Assembly (NCBI GenBank): GCA_965230205.1
Contig: OZ245996.1
Coordinates: forward strand, 2,232,001 to 2,296,000
Reading direction: 5' to 3'
DNA: 64,000 bases
Origin: CANLBN01 sp965230205
GTDB lineage: Bacteria > Pseudomonadota > Gammaproteobacteria > Pseudomonadales > Cellvibrionaceae
Both the position numbers and the translations under genes were made by a program. The notes under the pieces are model-generated. The model had not been told where the DNA came from and did no database searches. It saw only the letters and a list, made by a program, of their open reading frames with translations. Below, piece by piece: positions 27,334 to 36,026 of this stretch. The first letter of the stretch is position 1. Each line of letters begins with the position of its first letter.

Positions 27334-27762
27334 ATGAACAGCTATAAGAAAAATCAACTCGGATTTACATTAGTAGAGTTGATGATAGTGGTGGCTATTG
27401 TCGCGATACTTACAGCAATTGCTGTTCCAGCATATCACGAGTATGTTAGGGATGGGCGTCGTGCAGGTGAAGGTCTTCCTTTCGCACTAGATATTGTTTC
27501 TCGTCAAGAACGGCACTTTACTCAATATAGTCGTTATGCCTCTGCATTAGTTGGAGTGGGTAATGCAGCGCTTGATATGACTGCTAATACGAGTCAAAAC
27601 GGAGCGTACACAGCAGCAATTGTTACCGCGAATGGTAACACAACATATACTCTAACACTGACCCCTGTAATCCCTGACCCAGATTGCGGTCAATTGACTA
27701 TAGATAATGTTGGAGTTCGAGGTAGTCAATTTGGGGTACCTGCTGAATGTTGGAGACGCTAA
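27334..27762 (+). CDS. pilE: Type IV pilus minor pilin PilE
   Basis: A 142-residue type IV pilin with the classic N-terminus LGFTLVELMIVVAIVAILTA, Glu at mature position 5, followed by IAVPAYHEYVRDGRRAG. The C-terminal disulfide loop is formed by the cysteines in PDPDCGQL and PAECWRR. The size and the final place after pilY1-pilY2 match the minor pilin PilE of Pseudomonas rather than the major subunit. The gene runs toward a FimT-like gene on the opposite strand, the two stops being only 3 bp apart, with no terminator between. Confidence 0.9.
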   Translation: MNSYKKNQLGFTLVELMIVVAIVAILTAIAVPAYHEYVRDGRRAGEGLPFALDIVSRQERHFTQYSRYASALVGVGNAALDMTANTSQNGAYTAAIVTANGNTTYTLTLTPVIPDPDCGQLTIDNVGVRGSQFGVPAECWRR

Positions 27763-27765
27763 TTT

Positions 27766-28311
27766 TTATAATGTGGGGCACCGATTAATAGCTTCGGCCT
27801 CACTTGCTTTACGTGCTCGTCCGGTTCTATACATAATAATTTGTCTTGCATATAATCGCCCTCCTTTTCTTAAGCAATAAGTTAATCGACCATTTTGATT
27901 GCGTGTAGAACCGTCAGGCTTATAGCGTAAATAGCTCTGATTTCTACCTGATACTCTCCAGTTAATACTTTCATCTTCATTAGATATTTCTTCTCTTATA
28001 TAGAGTAATAATTCCTCGTCATCCCTAGTTTCATCATTATTTAAGTCTACAAATACCATTAACTCTTGATTCCAATCTGACACACAATTCATTTGATTTA
28101 TTGTAGGACAGAGGAGTACTTGAGATTTATAGTTGACCGCTTGTATTCGAGTAAACTGTATTAGGGTAAATAACTGATTATAAGTATTGTTAGCTTGGTA
28201 ATTAGCAAATACTTGAGTAAGAGATGGAATGCCAGTAGTTACAAGTAAACTGCTGATGGTAATAGTGATCAGTAAGTTAAGTAGGGTAAAACCTGAATAG
28301 TTCCTTTTCAT
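27766..28311 (-). CDS. FimT/GspH-like pseudopilin without Glu5
   Basis: A 181-residue pseudopilin. The N-terminus reads SGFTLLNLLITITISSLLV: a proper Gly-Phe processing site, but Asn instead of Glu at mature position 5, the residue that normally guides assembly and N-methylation. The rest follows the GspH/FimT plan, including TRIQAVNYKSQVLLCP and DWNQELMVFVDLNNDETRDD, with cysteines near the end. It lies 64 bp downstream of pilR on the same strand, a place like that of fimT in Pseudomonas. FimT homologues in some bacteria bind DNA during competence; whether this one does is unknown. Confidence 0.82.
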   Translation of the reverse strand: MKRNYSGFTLLNLLITITISSLLVTTGIPSLTQVFANYQANNTYNQLFTLIQFTRIQAVNYKSQVLLCPTINQMNCVSDWNQELMVFVDLNNDETRDDEELLLYIREEISNEDESINWRVSGRNQSYLRYKPDGSTRNQNGRLTYCLRKGGRLYARQIIMYRTGRARKASEAEAINRCPTL

Positions 28312-28375
28312 AATATGCTCCTTCCTTGGGGCTGCTTAAATTGTATGTAACCGCTTTACAAAAGCGAATTATCAC

Positions 28376-29785
28376 CTATTCGTCATCAATACCTAGCTTC
28401 TTCATGCGATACCGTAATGACCGAAAAGTAATCCCTAGAACCTTCGCGGTTGTGGTTCTATTCCAACGATTTTGCTCTAGAGACTCGAGTATAATATTTT
28501 TTTCGATATTGTCCAGATAATTATCCAATGACCCTTCTTTAGGGTCATAAGCTGCCCCTACGGCATTTGTCGTCTCTGCTGTGGTTAGGTTAATTGAGGT
28601 CTCTGGGCTCGCTTGGCTACTACTAAAGATAGTTGATGCAGTATTTCGGTTTAATTGAAGATCTGTAGCTTCAATGATTCCAGTACTACAAAGTGCGCTT
28701 GCTCGCTCTAATATATTTTCCAGTTCTCTGACATTACCGGGAAAGTCATAATTTCGTAATGCAGTTAATGCCTCGCTGGATATATCAACATTACTTGTAT
28801 TATTTTTATTAGCAATTCGTTCTAATAATGCATGACTTAATACGTCGATATCAACTTTTCGTTCCCTCAACGATGGCACTGATATTTCTATGACATTGAT
28901 ACGGTAGTATAAATCGTTTCGAAATGCACCTTCATGGATCGCAGCTAATAAATTTTTATGAGTTGCACTTAATATTCGAACATCAATAGAAACTTCTTTC
29001 TGTGAGCCAACAGGGCGAATAGTTTTTTCTTGAATGGCGCGTAACAGTTTGACTTGCATATCCATTGGTAGGTCTGCAACTTCATCTAAAAATAGTGTGC
29101 CACCTTCTGCGCTTTGAAACAGGCCCTGCTTGTCTTGATGTGCTCCGGTAAAACTGCCCTTAGCATGACCAAAAAATTCACTTTCCATTAATTCTTTTGG
29201 AATAGCGCCACAGTTGACGGCTACAAAAGGAGCTTCTTGGCGGGAGCTTGTTTTATGAATTGCTCGTGCGACCAATTCTTTACCGCTGCCTGATTCACCA
29301 TAAATAAATACTGGTGCTTGTGAGCGAGCGACCTTAGCAATATTTTCTTTGAGTTCAATTGCGGCAGCTGATTCTCCAATAATTTCGGCAATAGATTGCT
29401 GAGTAGGAATATTGTCTTGAATACTTAATGCACTTTTTATAAGGGAGCGTAAATTGTTTAAATCAACAGGTTTATTGATAAAATCAAAGGCGCCATATTT
29501 CATTGCTTGTATGGCAACATCCATAGAGCCGTGAGCCGTAATAACGATAACCGGCGTTTGTGTGTCGCTATCTTGAATAAGCTTAACAATATCAATACCT
29601 GACCCATCAGGTAGTTTTAAATCGGTTAAACACAAGTCGAAACTTTTCTCAGCTAATGCCTTTCTAGCTTCATTCATATTGGCTGCACAAAGTGTGTTAT
29701 GCCCCATTCTTTCCAATGTCATTGATAATAGGCCGCGTATATCGGGCTCATCATCAATGATTAAAATATTGTTATGTTTACTCAT
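28376..29785 (-). CDS. pilR: Sigma-54 response regulator PilR
   Basis: A 469-residue NtrC-family activator of pilin transcription. The receiver domain starts with NILIIDDEPDIRGLL and has the phosphorylated Asp in LCLTDLKLPDGSG. The AAA+ domain has Walker A GESGSGKELVARA, the sigma-54 contact loop as GSFTGA, and Walker B GGTLFLDEVADLP. The C-terminal Fis-type helix-turn-helix is WNRTTTAKVLGITFRSLRYR. It overlaps the upstream pilS gene by 4 nt and is followed by the FimT-like gene. Targets in relatives include the major pilin gene, which is not in this window. Confidence 0.95.
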   Translation of the reverse strand: MSKHNNILIIDDEPDIRGLLSMTLERMGHNTLCAANMNEARKALAEKSFDLCLTDLKLPDGSGIDIVKLIQDSDTQTPVIVITAHGSMDVAIQAMKYGAFDFINKPVDLNNLRSLIKSALSIQDNIPTQQSIAEIIGESAAAIELKENIAKVARSQAPVFIYGESGSGKELVARAIHKTSSRQEAPFVAVNCGAIPKELMESEFFGHAKGSFTGAHQDKQGLFQSAEGGTLFLDEVADLPMDMQVKLLRAIQEKTIRPVGSQKEVSIDVRILSATHKNLLAAIHEGAFRNDLYYRINVIEISVPSLRERKVDIDVLSHALLERIANKNNTSNVDISSEALTALRNYDFPGNVRELENILERASALCSTGIIEATDLQLNRNTASTIFSSSQASPETSINLTTAETTNAVGAAYDPKEGSLDNYLDNIEKNIILESLEQNRWNRTTTAKVLGITFRSLRYRMKKLGIDDE

Positions 29786-31389
29786 TGCAATTCTATTCTG
29801 CGTTGTGGATGAGAAAGTACTAGTCTGAAAACACTGTTTTTATTGGTTTCATCATAGCGATAACTTAAGTTTGCTTGGTTGGCTTCACTCAATTCCTTGC
29901 AGAGATATAAGCCTAAGCCTGAGCCAGTGACTTCAGTGGTATAAAATGGCTCAAAAATCTGGTCAAGCTTATCAGAGGAAATGCCTTCACCATAGTCAAT
30001 GACTTCTAGATAAGGCCTCTGATCCTTTTGCTGTACACCGACGCAGGCTTGGACAATGTTTTGCCCTTTTGCCTGTTTGCTGTACCGGAGGCCATTATCG
30101 ACTAAGTTAGTAATAATTTGATGCAGATGATTAGGGTCAATTTTAGCTTGAATATCTTGCTTTTTGTTAACAATTTCAATAATACCATCATGATGCTGTA
30201 AGTATTCTGTTTTGAAATCTATTAACCATTGGTTGAGATTTACAATCTCTGGATTTGCACTTTTTCTTCTGGAAAAGTCTAAAATATTGTTAATGATGAA
30301 GTTAATACGTTGTGAATGATTATAGATAATGTCTAACAGTGCGTGGTCGTTTTCACTAATATTTTTTGACTCATTCAATAATTGACCAGCATGACTGATT
30401 GCTCCTAATGGGTTTCTGATTTCATGGGCGATACTGGCTGTTAGTCGCCCTAGAGACGCTAATTTTAATTGTTGGGCTTCTTGTCCTAAGCGTTGCATAT
30501 CTTCAACAAATAGCATCATTGACGGAAAAAGAGAGTCATCTAAAGGTGCAAAGCTGACCTTAACGGATTGATTTTGAGAGAGAGTAAAAGTAAATGAGTT
30601 GGGCGTTACCCCATCTTCTTGCCATATTTGTAAGCGGTCATAGATTGGTGTGATGCGAACAACTCCTTCAAATTTATCGTTTGTGGTAAGCAGCGATGCA
30701 GCGGCATGATTAATTAATTTAATGCGCAAATTCTGGTCTATAACAATAATGCCAGTACGCATTGTTTCAACAATACGCTGACTGATGAGTTGTAAATAAT
30801 TGGCCTGATCAGTCTGTTTTTGAGCGGCATCTTGGCTTACCTGAACTTTTTCTGAAAAAATTCGGAAGGCAATTGCGGTAACAAATAAGGAAACACCGGT
30901 AATACCTGCTGCAAAAAAAGATCGCCCGTCTCCGGAACCATTATTGATCATCAAGAGACTCATGATTAACACTAGAATAGTGCCAAAGGCAGCTAGCCCG
31001 ATATTGGCTTGACCTCGTAAAAATGTGCTGCCTACTGCCATCGGAATTAATAGTAAATAACCTAAGCCTCCCGTTAAATTGCCGCTGGCATAGATCATGA
31101 TGACTAAGGCGATAAAATCAAATATCAGCAGGGCGAGTAAATGAGTTGTATAAGCTTTGAGAGTATTTGCCCAGTAAAGCATTAATGACAGAGTGCAAAT
31201 AGTGATGTATAGCAGTGCAATATCAGTAAAAAGCTCAGGGCGAGTATAGCCAAATACATCTTTCGATAGTCCGGTCCAATGCATGATACCCAGCATTAAC
31301 CCCAAACCCAGTCGATAATAAATGTAAATGCCTAATAGGCGATGAGTATCATTGGTAGTAGGTGTTAAAAAAGACACGTTCTGGCTCAA
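29782..31389 (-). CDS. pilS: Sensor histidine kinase PilS
   Basis: A 535-residue membrane kinase partner of PilR. The first 180 residues contain about six hydrophobic segments, as in Pseudomonas PilS, which senses pilin in the membrane. A PAS-like region follows (MRTGIIVIDQNLRIKLINHA). The phosphoacceptor His is in ASIAHEIRNPLGAISHAGQL, and the ATPase domain has LVDNGLRYSKQA, DYGEGI and GSGLGLYLCKEL. It is read in the same direction as pilR with a 4-nt overlap and diverges from nadE across 108 bp. Confidence 0.94.
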   Translation of the reverse strand: MSQNVSFLTPTTNDTHRLLGIYIYYRLGLGLMLGIMHWTGLSKDVFGYTRPELFTDIALLYITICTLSLMLYWANTLKAYTTHLLALLIFDFIALVIMIYASGNLTGGLGYLLLIPMAVGSTFLRGQANIGLAAFGTILVLIMSLLMINNGSGDGRSFFAAGITGVSLFVTAIAFRIFSEKVQVSQDAAQKQTDQANYLQLISQRIVETMRTGIIVIDQNLRIKLINHAAASLLTTNDKFEGVVRITPIYDRLQIWQEDGVTPNSFTFTLSQNQSVKVSFAPLDDSLFPSMMLFVEDMQRLGQEAQQLKLASLGRLTASIAHEIRNPLGAISHAGQLLNESKNISENDHALLDIIYNHSQRINFIINNILDFSRRKSANPEIVNLNQWLIDFKTEYLQHHDGIIEIVNKKQDIQAKIDPNHLHQIITNLVDNGLRYSKQAKGQNIVQACVGVQQKDQRPYLEVIDYGEGISSDKLDQIFEPFYTTEVTGSGLGLYLCKELSEANQANLSYRYDETNKNSVFRLVLSHPQRRIELQ

Positions 31390-31497
31390 GTATTTGTTGA
31401 ATTTTTATTAGTTTCTTTGATTTCGTTTTTACTTTGCTCGACAATAGCAATATCTATGGGCTTATGCCTGTTACCAATAATGTAGTAAGCGAGAAAT

Positions 31498-33162
31498 ATG
31501 TCAAGATTGAATATTGTAATGGCACAGATTAACCCTGTTGTCGGTGATATTGATGGTAATACCCAAAAGGTAATTGAATCGGTTAATGAAGCCGAAAATA
31601 TCCATTCAGCCGATATCGTTATCTTTCCTGAATTAACACTATGCGGGTATCCTCCGGAAGACCTCTTATTGCGCAGTAGTATGCAATCTCGTATTGCTAA
31701 AGCCAGAAATGCTTTACAAGAGCAATCATTTACGGCAACAGTGGTTATAGGGTACCCGCTTATAGTGGAAAATTCAGGTAATAGTGCTCAGTATAATATT
31801 GCCGGCGTCTTACAGCGAGGTCAGTGGGTGGCTGAATACGCCAAGCAGGAATTACCTAATTATCAGGTTTTTGATGAAAAGCGTTATTTCAAAAAAGGTT
31901 CTAAAGCCTGTGTGTTTGATTTGCATGGCATTCCTACTGCATTAACCATTTGTGAGGATATTTGGCACCCAGGCCCTATGGCCCAAGCACGCGAGCAAGG
32001 TGCTAAATTGATGTTGAATCTTAATGCATCTCCCTTTCACCAACAAAAGCAGCAGCAACGTATTGATTTATTATCCACCCGTGCAAATGAAGGTGATATG
32101 CCTATCATTTATGTTAACCAAGTGGGGGGGCAGGATGAATTAGTCTTTGATGGTGGTTCTTTTGCCGTAGCGGCTAATGGCGATTGCTGTGTACAGGCGC
32201 CGCACTATGAAGAAGGCTTATTCCCTTTGGAGTTGGACTTTTCGCAGGAGACTCCTTTTATTATTCCTCAGCAATTACCTATTCCAGAACCTCCACTGCA
32301 AATTATCTATGATGCTATTGTTTTGGGGGTGCGAGACTATGTTAATAAAAATGGGTTTAAGCAGGCAATATTAGGTTTATCTGGAGGTATTGATTCTGCG
32401 GTGACCTTAGCGATAGCTGTGGATGCATTAGGAGCAGAAAATGTTTCTGCTGTAATGATGCCCTTTACTTATACATCTGAATTAAGCCGCAACGACGCGG
32501 CAGACCAGGCTCAGCGTATGGGGGTTGATTACAAGGTGATTAGTATCGAGCCGATGTATTCCGCTTTCATGTCTGGTTTGGCAGATTCTTTTGCGGGTAC
32601 GGATGTGGATCTTACTGAGCAAAACTTACAGGCTCGATGTAGAGGGGTTATTTTGATGGCTATGTCGAATAAAACTGGAGCCATTGTTCTCACGACTGGT
32701 AATAAGAGCGAGATGGCGGTTGGTTACTCAACACTTTACGGCGATATGGCAGGTGGTTTTGATGTATTAAAAGATGTACCTAAAACTATGGTGTTTGAGT
32801 TAGCGCGTTATCGAAATAGTTTGTGTAAAACAGGAAGTGAAGAAATGGATGTGGTGATTCCCCCTTCTGTTATTGAACGCCCTCCATCAGCCGAGCTCGC
32901 GCCAAACCAAAAGGATGAAGATAATCTTCCGCCGTATGAGATTCTTGATCAGATTCTAGAGCGTTATATCGAACAGGATTACAGTGCAGACGCTATTATT
33001 GGAGAAGGGTTTGATTCAGAAACTGTACACCGAGTCATTCGCTTAGTCGATATTAACGAATATAAACGTCGTCAGGCACCCGTAGGTGTACGTATTTCTC
33101 AACGTGGCTTTGGTCGAGATAGGCGCTATCCTATCACTAATGGTTGGAAACCCGGCGCTTAA
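31498..33162 (+). CDS. nadE: Glutamine-dependent NAD+ synthetase
   Basis: A 554-residue two-domain enzyme completing NAD synthesis from deamido-NAD. The N-terminal nitrilase-type glutaminase has the triad regions FPELTLCGYPPEDLL (Glu), AKQELPNYQVFDEKR (Lys) and LTICEDIWHPG (Cys). The C-terminal synthetase has the PP-loop LGLSGGIDSAVTLAIAVDAL and later LTTGNKSEMAVGYSTLYGDM. Length is typical of the glutamine-dependent form. It stands between pilS and bamD, which are neighbours in Pseudomonas, so it appears to be a local insertion or rearrangement. It converges on bamD. Confidence 0.97.
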   Translation: MSRLNIVMAQINPVVGDIDGNTQKVIESVNEAENIHSADIVIFPELTLCGYPPEDLLLRSSMQSRIAKARNALQEQSFTATVVIGYPLIVENSGNSAQYNIAGVLQRGQWVAEYAKQELPNYQVFDEKRYFKKGSKACVFDLHGIPTALTICEDIWHPGPMAQAREQGAKLMLNLNASPFHQQKQQQRIDLLSTRANEGDMPIIYVNQVGGQDELVFDGGSFAVAANGDCCVQAPHYEEGLFPLELDFSQETPFIIPQQLPIPEPPLQIIYDAIVLGVRDYVNKNGFKQAILGLSGGIDSAVTLAIAVDALGAENVSAVMMPFTYTSELSRNDAADQAQRMGVDYKVISIEPMYSAFMSGLADSFAGTDVDLTEQNLQARCRGVILMAMSNKTGAIVLTTGNKSEMAVGYSTLYGDMAGGFDVLKDVPKTMVFELARYRNSLCKTGSEEMDVVIPPSVIERPPSAELAPNQKDEDNLPPYEILDQILERYIEQDYSADAIIGEGFDSETVHRVIRLVDINEYKRRQAPVGVRISQRGFGRDRRYPITNGWKPGA

Positions 33163-33192
33163 TATAAATACAGTTATTAATATCGCGACAGG

Positions 33193-34086
33193 TTAAAACT
33201 CACCATATTGTTTTCGAGAATCGAAGCCAGGAGGTCTGCTGGTATCAATCACTCCAAATGTTAGCCAGCCAATATAAGAGGTGCTACCTTTGCGATAATG
33301 CTTGAAATTAAATTCTCCATCTAGCGTTAGTGCAGGATAGTCGGGGTAGTTTAATTTCAGGGTATCTAAGCTATCTTTCGCAAGCTCTGACATGTTCAGT
33401 GCATTATAGCTTTGGATCATGACAGCTAAGGCGTCTGGTACCGCAGGGGTTTGTTGGTAATTTTCAAGTACATAACGTCCACGATTGGCAGCTGCCAGAT
33501 AGGCTTTTCGTCCCAGGTAATAATTAGCAACATTAATTTCTCTACGGGCCAGCATATTACGAAGATATTCCAAACGTTTAATCGCATCTGGCGTATATTG
33601 ACTGTTAGGAAAGCGTCGGGCGAGCTCTGATAAGTGAACAAATGCGGTTTGTGATGCCTTAGAATCCTTTTTGCTTAGGTCAGCCCCTAAAATTGATTGG
33701 AATAACGTTCCAGGTTTGGGGAAAGCCGCTAAGCCACGTAAATAATAGGCATAATCCACATTGGGATGATTAGGGTGTAAGCGGATAAAACGGCTTGCTG
33801 CAGAATCAGCTAAAGGGAATTCATTGCTTTTATAATAAGCATAAATTAAAGCGAGTTGGGCTGAATTGGCGTATTTGCCAAAAGGATAATCTGATTCAAG
33901 TTGCTGTAGCGATTCTGTTGCGCCAATATGGTCTTTTCTTCTTAAAGCACTTTGAGCCTCTTCATATAGTCTTTGTTCACTTAAGCCGGCAAGATCATTT
34001 TTTTTGGTACTACTACAGCCGATAAGTACTACGCTGAAGCCTAAAACGAGTATGTTTAATAAAAAGCGAGGGGCAGAGTGTTTCAT
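33193..34086 (-). CDS. bamD: Outer membrane assembly lipoprotein BamD
   Basis: An essential lipoprotein of the BAM complex that inserts outer-membrane proteins. The signal peptide ends in a good lipobox, VVLIGCSS, with acylated Cys after about 22 residues if translation starts at ATG 34086. The frame is open further upstream, to 34128. The mature protein is a run of TPR-like helices with YEEAQSALRRKDHIGATESL, SDYPFGKYANSAQLALIYAY and YAYYLRGLAAF, the strongest BamD signature, and a LARRFPNSQYTPDA segment. It diverges from rluD, the usual arrangement in Pseudomonas. Confidence 0.95.
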   Translation of the reverse strand: MKHSAPRFLLNILVLGFSVVLIGCSSTKKNDLAGLSEQRLYEEAQSALRRKDHIGATESLQQLESDYPFGKYANSAQLALIYAYYKSNEFPLADSAASRFIRLHPNHPNVDYAYYLRGLAAFPKPGTLFQSILGADLSKKDSKASQTAFVHLSELARRFPNSQYTPDAIKRLEYLRNMLARREINVANYYLGRKAYLAAANRGRYVLENYQQTPAVPDALAVMIQSYNALNMSELAKDSLDTLKLNYPDYPALTLDGEFNFKHYRKGSTSYIGWLTFGVIDTSRPPGFDSRKQYGEF

Positions 34087-34273
34087 CAATACAACATTCA
34101 TTAAAAAGTCAGTTCGACATTTAACCATAGAGCCCAGTGATCCTAAAGTACTTTTATGCTAATTTGACAACTAAAATACGGGGATTGTTCTACCATTCTT
34201 TCTTGCTGGTAGTCTTTCCGTTGAGGCTAAAATATACACATTATGATTATCGTTACTAACAGGCTTGCTGTTT

Positions 34274-35260
34274 ATGTCCAATTCTGAATCTCAACACTAC
34301 TTCCATCGAGTGGAGTCGAATTATAGTGGGCAGCGCTTAGATCAGGTGGCAGCAGAGGTATTTAATCATTTTTCACGAGCAAGGCTACAGTCCTGGATTA
34401 AAGCGGGCCAACTCACAGTGGATGGTAAGCAACGCAAGTCTAAGGATAAGCTGATCGGAGGTGAATTGCTTGAGCTTGCCGCTATAGTCGATGCTGAGGA
34501 ACGTTGGCAGCCACAGTCCATTCCTCTCGATATCGTTTTTAGTGATGAGCATATTATCGTGCTTAATAAGCCTGCCGGATTGGTGGTTCACCCTGGTGCC
34601 GGTGTCCCTGATGGTACCTTGCTGAATGGTTTGCTTCATTACTTCCCTGAATTAACTAATATCCCTCGAGCAGGCATAGTGCATCGTTTGGATAAAGAAA
34701 CTTCAGGCTTAATGGTCGTTGCTCGCTCTCTTGTTGCTCATGCATCATTAATTCAGCAATTGCAGGATCGTAGTGTAGGTCGTGAATATGAAGCAGTTGT
34801 AATGGGAGAGCTTACCGGAGGTGGGAAGGTAGATAAACCAATGGGGCGTCACCCAACTAATCGCATCAAAATGGCTGTGTTAGAACAGCATGCATCGGCA
34901 AAACAAGCGATTACACATTATCGCCTATTAGCACGTTATTCTCGTTATACGCATATAGCCTGTAAGCTAGAAACTGGACGAACTCATCAAATCCGTGTGC
35001 ATATGGCGTATATTAAACACCCTTTAGTGGGGGATCCTATTTACCTTGGTCGCCAGCGATGGCTGGCAGGAACAGCAGAGCCGTTGAAACAAATGCTGGC
35101 AAATTTCCCGAGGCAGGCCTTACATGCAAAAAAGCTGGCATTGGTTCACCCTGCATCTAAAGAAGAGCTAAGTTGGCAAGTAGAATTACCAGATGACATG
35201 CAGAAGTTATTATCTGCTTTAAAAACTGATAAGGAAAGTATGGATCATGACAGATATTAG
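34274..35260 (+). CDS. rluD: 23S rRNA pseudouridine synthase RluD
   Basis: A 328-residue enzyme that makes pseudouridines in helix 69 of 23S rRNA. An S4 RNA-binding domain lies at the N-terminus (RLDQVAAEVFNHFSRARLQS). The catalytic domain has VLNKPAGLVVHPGAG and the active-site AGIVHRLDKETSGLMVVARS, with the catalytic Asp in HRLD, then ETGRTHQIRVHMAYIKHPL. ATG 34274 is preferred to an in-frame TTG nine bases earlier. It overlaps pgeF by 14 nt, so the two are co-translated, as in many gammaproteobacteria. Confidence 0.97.
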   Translation: MSNSESQHYFHRVESNYSGQRLDQVAAEVFNHFSRARLQSWIKAGQLTVDGKQRKSKDKLIGGELLELAAIVDAEERWQPQSIPLDIVFSDEHIIVLNKPAGLVVHPGAGVPDGTLLNGLLHYFPELTNIPRAGIVHRLDKETSGLMVVARSLVAHASLIQQLQDRSVGREYEAVVMGELTGGGKVDKPMGRHPTNRIKMAVLEQHASAKQAITHYRLLARYSRYTHIACKLETGRTHQIRVHMAYIKHPLVGDPIYLGRQRWLAGTAEPLKQMLANFPRQALHAKKLALVHPASKEELSWQVELPDDMQKLLSALKTDKESMDHDRY

Positions 35261-35978
35261 CTGGCTTGATTGGCCTTCGCCCCCCAATGTAAAAGCGTGT
35301 TCAACCTTGCGAGAAGCTGGTATTTCTAAACCGCCCTTTGATACATTTAATTTGGCGGCCCATGTGGGTGATGATGAAAAGTCTGTCATCCATAATCGTA
35401 AAATATTGTGTGATGCTATTGGTCCAGTCAATATTCATTGGTTGGAGCAAGTGCATGGAACTACCGTTGTTAATGTGGCGAATAGCTATAACCCTGAAGC
35501 AGATGCTAGTTTCTCTCGACAACCTAACCAAGCTTGTTGCGTTATGACAGCTGATTGTTTACCTGTTTTCTTATGCGACAATCAAGGAGAGCAAGTGGCC
35601 ATTGCTCATGCAGGTTGGAGAGGGTTATGTAATGGTATTGTTCAAAATACTTTATCATCCTTCCGTTCTCCTCAAGCGGTTATGGCCTATTTGGGGCCAG
35701 CAATTAGTCAAGCAGCCTTTGAGGTTGGTGATGAAGTACGTGAAGCATTTATCACTCATCATAAACCCCTTAATTTAGAAGAGCACTTTGTTCATGGTGA
35801 CGATCCGGGTAAGTGGATGGCTGACCTTTATGGTATTGCTAGAGCAATGCTTAATCACCAAGGCGTTAATCATGTCTATGGGGGTGATAGTTGTACGTTC
35901 TTGGAATCTGACCATTACTTTTCTTACCGCCGTGATGGACAAACAGGGCGTATGGCTCATTTGATCTGGATAGAATAA
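35247..35978 (+). CDS. pgeF: Laccase-domain peptidoglycan editing factor / purine nucleosidase PgeF
   Basis: A 243-residue YfiH-family protein. The metal-site residues of this fold are visible: His in WLEQVHGTTVVN, Cys in CCVMTADCLPVFLCDN and His in VAIAHAGWRGLCNGIV. YLGPAISQAAFEVGDEV and the end YFSYRRDGQTGRMAHLIWI are classic. Homologues have been described as a multicopper-type oxidase, a purine nucleoside phosphorylase/adenosine deaminase, and a factor preventing misincorporation of Ser into peptidoglycan. Start ATG 35247 has AAGGAAAG upstream and overlaps rluD. Confidence 0.95.
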   Translation: MTDISWLDWPSPPNVKACSTLREAGISKPPFDTFNLAAHVGDDEKSVIHNRKILCDAIGPVNIHWLEQVHGTTVVNVANSYNPEADASFSRQPNQACCVMTADCLPVFLCDNQGEQVAIAHAGWRGLCNGIVQNTLSSFRSPQAVMAYLGPAISQAAFEVGDEVREAFITHHKPLNLEEHFVHGDDPGKWMADLYGIARAMLNHQGVNHVYGGDSCTFLESDHYFSYRRDGQTGRMAHLIWIE

Positions 35979-36026
35979 ATACTCGCACCACCATTATAAA
36001 AATTAAAATAATACACTGGAAGATAG

